Assembly: GCA_035549015.1 (NCBI GenBank)
Contig: DASZRW010000111.1
Location: 1-64,000, forward strand
DNA: 64,000 bases
Direction: 5' to 3'
Source of the DNA: JAFDZV01 sp035549015
GTDB lineage: Bacteria > Bacteroidota > Ignavibacteria > OLB7
Shown here: positions 60,956 to 64,000 of the stretch, piece after piece
Layout: every line of letters starts with the position of its first letter
How positions within the stretch are numbered: the first letter of the stretch is position 1
Notes under the pieces: generated by a model
The model's database searches: none
What the model saw: the letters and a program-made list of their open reading frames with translations, nothing else
Told to the model about the DNA's origin: nothing
Program-made: the position numbers and the translations under genes

Positions 60956-61312
60956 AAAGCCTCCATGGTGTTGAGTTGGTATGCGGCCGGGAGGCGATGT
61001 CGCGCAGAGGTGTTGCGCGACGGTTGAGTGGACCGGCTTCCGGCCGCTTGTCCAGAGCGGTGGGAAATTAGAGTGCGCAGCCGGGCGCGGGGGGGACGAA
61101 TGGATATGCGTGTTGTGCCGGAAACAGGCGTGCAGTTCGGTTGAGCAAGTGTGGGCGCGGCGCATGGCGCGAATTGCAGACGCACCGCGTCTCCAGCATA
61201 CGGGGAAATCCGATCCGTTCGTTCGTGGGCTCACGGCCGGCCGCACGAACAAGCCATGTGCGCGTTGGTGGCGTATGCCCTCCCCGCGTGGGCAACCATG
61301 ATGTCGGGAACC

Positions 61313-61849
61313 CTATGCGGCCGCAGCATCGGCAAGTGGGAGGCGCCAGGAAAAGCCGATTTCAGCGTACTCACGGCCGCCGATCGTGGTGCTCTGCTCG
61401 CGGGTTTCCGTGCCGTTCATGCGATGATAGAAGCCGCGGCCCGGATTGTCGCGCAGCACCCAGACCAGCATGGTCCTCATGCCAACCGCGTGCAGGGCGG
61501 CGGCGGATGCACCGAACAGCCGTGCACCGATACCGTACCGCTGCCGCTCCGCGAGGAGATAGATCGCATACAGCTCGCCCGCGCACTCGTCATCGCAGGA
61601 ACGTTCCGGTCCGGCGGCGGCAAACCCGATCACGCCGCGCTCCGCCTCCACCGCAACCAGCAACGAACGGCGTTCGATGTCCGCCGCGCCAAACCACCGT
61701 TCCCACCGCGCCGCCCGCTCCTCTGCATCCATCGAAGCCAGGTACCCTGCGTCGATGATGTCGCGATACGTCGTGCGCCATGCCGCCACCTGTACCTCGG
61801 CAATGGAGCGCGCGTCATCCGCGGTTGCCGGGCGCAGCCGGACATTCAT
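61313..61849 (-). CDS. GNAT-family N-acetyltransferase
   Basis: The 178-residue protein has the GNAT fold: VRLRPATADDARSIAEVQVA (motif C start), GVIGFAAAGPERSC, the acetyl-CoA-binding motif A LYAIYLLAERQRYGIGARLF, and MRTMLVWVLRDNPGRGFYHR (motif B). The start at 61849 overlaps the stop of the upstream phosphatase gene as ATGA, so the two are co-translated. It transfers an acetyl group to an unknown amine. Confidence 0.88.
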   Translation of the reverse strand: MNVRLRPATADDARSIAEVQVAAWRTTYRDIIDAGYLASMDAEERAARWERWFGAADIERRSLLVAVEAERGVIGFAAAGPERSCDDECAGELYAIYLLAERQRYGIGARLFGASAAALHAVGMRTMLVWVLRDNPGRGFYHRMNGTETREQSTTIGGREYAEIGFSWRLPLADAAAA

Positions 61850-62625
61850 CGCAGCAGTTCCTGCACCGCGCCGCGCAGCGCGGCGTTGGTGGAGATGGCG
61901 CTGCCGCCGCGCGCGGTGGGCAGGCCGCTCCAGTCCGTGAAGATGCCGCCGGCCTCCTCCACGATCGGCTTCAGGGCGGCGGCGTCCCAGACACTCATCT
62001 TCGGGTCCAGCATGATCTCCGCACGTCCCGATGCCACCAGCATGTGGCCGTAGCAATCCCCCCACGTGCGGTACATCTTCGTTGCGGCGATCAATCGCTG
62101 ATGTGCATCGTGCTTCTCGGGATCGCGATCCACCCGCTGCATGTCCGTCGTGAGCATCACTGCATCGGCCAGGCTGCCGGTCTGCGACACGCGGATCCGC
62201 CGGCCGTTCCAGTATGCGCCAAGGCCGCGCGCCGCATAGTAGATCTCCCCGAGCGCCGGAAAGTTTGCAACCCCCACATCGATACTCCCGGCGATCTCCA
62301 CCCCTATCAACACGCCATAGAACGGGACGCCGCAGATGAACGTCTTCGTGCCGTCGATCGGATCCACGATCCACGTAACCGGCTCGGAACCACTGGTCTC
62401 GCCGGACTCCTCGCCAAGGATGGCATGGGCCGGATAATGGCGGTGCACAACTTCAATCAGTCGCTGCTCGGCGCGCCGGTCCGCAATGGTGACCGGGGAG
62501 TTGTCCGCCTTGATCTCGGTCTCGAACGATGATGTCTGGAAATACTGAAGTGTGATGCGGCCTGCTTCGAGGGCGGCCTCCACCGCCACGTCAAGAAGTT
62601 CGCGGTGCGTCGGGAAGAACGGCAT
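61846..62625 (-). CDS. Inositol monophosphatase-family phosphatase (histidinol-phosphatase-like)
   Basis: The 259-residue enzyme carries the metal-binding motifs of the inositol monophosphatase superfamily: ILGEESGE, WIVDPIDGTKTFICGVPFYG and MSVWDAAALKPIVEEAGG (second metal site). The combination and length fit the HisN-type histidinol-phosphatase branch, but an inositol or sugar phosphate is possible. No histidine gene is adjacent. It is operonic with the acetyltransferase gene at 61313. Confidence 0.9.
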   Translation of the reverse strand: MPFFPTHRELLDVAVEAALEAGRITLQYFQTSSFETEIKADNSPVTIADRRAEQRLIEVVHRHYPAHAILGEESGETSGSEPVTWIVDPIDGTKTFICGVPFYGVLIGVEIAGSIDVGVANFPALGEIYYAARGLGAYWNGRRIRVSQTGSLADAVMLTTDMQRVDRDPEKHDAHQRLIAATKMYRTWGDCYGHMLVASGRAEIMLDPKMSVWDAAALKPIVEEAGGIFTDWSGLPTARGGSAISTNAALRGAVQELLR

Positions 62626-62782
62626 GGTTGCTCGATTGGTCTGGATGCATCCGGCGGCCGAACCGATTGCTGCGCCGCCGGATGCTCAATGTACGCTTCG
62701 CTGCGTGGATAGCCGCTCGGTGGTTGCGCGCAATCGACGTTATGAAGTGCCAATGCGGTTCCCGCGCAGCGGCGGCAAACGG

Positions 62783-64000
62783 TCATGGTGTCACAAGCAG
62801 AAGCGTCGCGCCATGCGGACCGTGCAGAGCGTAGACGCCGGGGCGAAGGCAGTCCCCGGCCGCTCCGCCGGGCAGCTCCCGGAACTCTCCGACCGTGCGG
62901 CCGTCGATATCGACGATCGTGCACGGCGTCTCCCCCTGCATTGCCGCGGGGAAGGGATCGTACGCATGCATCGCCAGCTTCACCGGCCGGTTGTCGGGCG
63001 CCGCCCGATGCTCCTCCACATCGGCCGCATGCCGTTGGACGCCGATATCATCGATCGCTGCCGTGCCGCTCCGCGCGGCGCCGGGCGACTGCCGGATGAC
63101 GAGGGAGTGGAAGCGCCAGGGGCCGCGCGCCGAATCGCCGAGAAGCGAAAGCGGGAGCGAGACGCGGTGCCAGTCCGTACGCTCCAGCGTTCCCACGCTC
63201 ATCACCACGTTGTTCCTGTTCGCATCGTAGTACCAGAGTTCCAGCATATTGCCGCTGCCGTCGCCGCGCAGGAGGAGGGAGATGTCGTTCGCAGTCCCCA
63301 CGTTGAGCAGCCCGTCGCTGGTGTTGCCGTGCCCGCTTCGGAAGCAGCGCACGATGCCCCCCGTTGCGCCCGTGAAACGGTAGGAGATCTCCGCTCCCGC
63401 AAGCCCGGTTGCCCGTGCATTCGCGGTGATCGAGAAGGTGGAGGCCGCGGTGTCGGCGCCTGTGGTTGAGCCGCTCATCGCCGGGTTCCACCATCCCACC
63501 ACATTATCCTCCAGCATGTCCACCACCACCGGCGCGGCGGGATCGCGCAGGATTGCCCGGTAGTAGCCCGGCCAGTCCCACCATCCGCCCGGGTCCGTAT
63601 GGGTGTTGTTGGGGAAGTCCAGGTGCCCCTTCACCAGCGTGCGGTTCAGCGCGATCGAATACTTCGCCGTGAGATAGCGAACGAGATCGGCCGAGGCGTT
63701 GTACATCGCCGGCGTGAAGAACTCCGGCCGGTCAACATATCCCTCATGCTCGATTCCGATCGTGTATGGATTCTCGCTCCGCACATGCCATGCCTTGTCG
63801 GACTCCCGTACCATCTGCACAACGAAGCCGTCGATGGAGCGGATCATGTAGTGCGCCGATGCCTGCGACTCCGTGGAAGTAAGCCAGGAGAGCGAGCCTG
63901 CGAAATTGCCCTCGGTGTCGTGGATGGTGATCGCCGTGACAGGCGTTCCCTCGCGCGAGGAATAGTTCGGGCTCGGCTGCCATTGGGCGCCGGGGTAATC
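62783..64000 (-). CDS. N-acetylmuramoyl-L-alanine amidase, partial (5' end off window)
   Basis: The frame continues past the right edge, so the N-terminus is missing. The visible part starts inside an Amidase_2 domain (zinc-ligand motif AITIHDTEGNFAGSLSWLTS, then ESQASAHYMIRSIDG, HEGYVDRPEFFTPAMYNA and KGHLDFPNNTHTDPG). A beta-sandwich module follows (WNPAMSGSTTGADTAAST, EISYRFTGATGGIVRCF). The C-terminus resembles a T9SS sorting tail (CTIVDIDGRTVGEF, RPGVYALHGPHGATLLLV). It hydrolyses the muramyl-L-alanine bond of peptidoglycan and is probably exported. The upstream region 62626-62782 shows no other gene. Confidence 0.85.
   Translation of the reverse strand, partial: DYPGAQWQPSPNYSSREGTPVTAITIHDTEGNFAGSLSWLTSTESQASAHYMIRSIDGFVVQMVRESDKAWHVRSENPYTIGIEHEGYVDRPEFFTPAMYNASADLVRYLTAKYSIALNRTLVKGHLDFPNNTHTDPGGWWDWPGYYRAILRDPAAPVVVDMLEDNVVGWWNPAMSGSTTGADTAASTFSITANARATGLAGAEISYRFTGATGGIVRCFRSGHGNTSDGLLNVGTANDISLLLRGDGSGNMLELWYYDANRNNVVMSVGTLERTDWHRVSLPLSLLGDSARGPWRFHSLVIRQSPGAARSGTAAIDDIGVQRHAADVEEHRAAPDNRPVKLAMHAYDPFPAAMQGETPCTIVDIDGRTVGEFRELPGGAAGDCLRPGVYALHGPHGATLLLVTP

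Overview
The window is high-GC bacterial DNA that reads like a deep-branching member of the Bacteroidota/Chlorobi (FCB) superphylum, possibly Kapabacteria- or Ignavibacteria-like. This is an inference. It rests on secreted proteins ending in type IX secretion (Por) sorting domains, on a Bacteroidota-type promoter (TTTG, 19 nt, TATATTTG) in front of the tRNA cluster, and on the ribosomal-protein/RNA-polymerase gene order. Unlike typical Bacteroidota, many genes carry good Shine-Dalgarno sequences, although rplK and rplA do not.

Layout. 1-3.6 kb: an asparagine-synthetase-like enzyme with Ser in place of the catalytic Cys, resembling lasso-peptide cyclases; a nuclease-fold protein with a degraded active site; and a hemerythrin-like protein. 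3.6-17.3 kb: the core information-processing cluster tRNA-Tyr, tRNA-Thr, tRNA-Gly, rpmG, a broken half tRNA, tRNA-Trp, secE, nusG, rplK, rplA, rplJ, rplL, rpoB, rpoC, with notable RNA hairpins before rpoB. 17.3-19.6 kb: three tandem, diverged copies of an unrecognised small secreted Cys-rich protein family. 20-26 kb: a DHA2 drug exporter, purine nucleoside phosphorylase, a damaged secreted-protein gene, a lipoprotein and a diheme (DUF1111-like) oxidoreductase. 26-37.5 kb: two very large paralogous AAA-ATPase/winged-helix/BTAD regulators, with a T9SS-exported protein, a small acidic cytoplasmic protein and a single-domain globin between them. 37.6-46.2 kb: a zinc-ribbon protein, a YqcC-like protein, a SulP anion transporter, a large exported protein with 13 G-[NDSTK]-D-x-Y units plus HEAT-like repeats, an alpha/beta hydrolase and Kbl. 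46.9-52 kb: a giant ASH/choice-of-anchor-type T9SS protein divergent from an ECF sigma/anti-sigma pair. 52-64 kb: alanine dehydrogenase, a bacilliredoxin, a flavin reductase, a broken outer-membrane gene, NhaA, a beta-barrel-like protein, an M61 peptidase, a small secreted protein, a GNAT/inositol-phosphatase pair, and an exported amidase that runs off the right edge.

The most interesting signals are regulatory. Each big BTAD regulator has its own set of direct repeats spaced about two helical turns (20-22 bp) apart in its promoter, the arrangement known for SARP-family operators. The motif of the second regulator recurs in the promoter of the globin gene. The ECF sigma gene and the divergent giant surface protein share a perfect AAGGTAACGC inverted repeat that could be two overlapping, face-to-face ECF promoters. 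Other points are the secreted trio, the G-x-D-x-Y repeat protein, and heptamer-based (GTKATGR) intergenic repeats scattered through the window.
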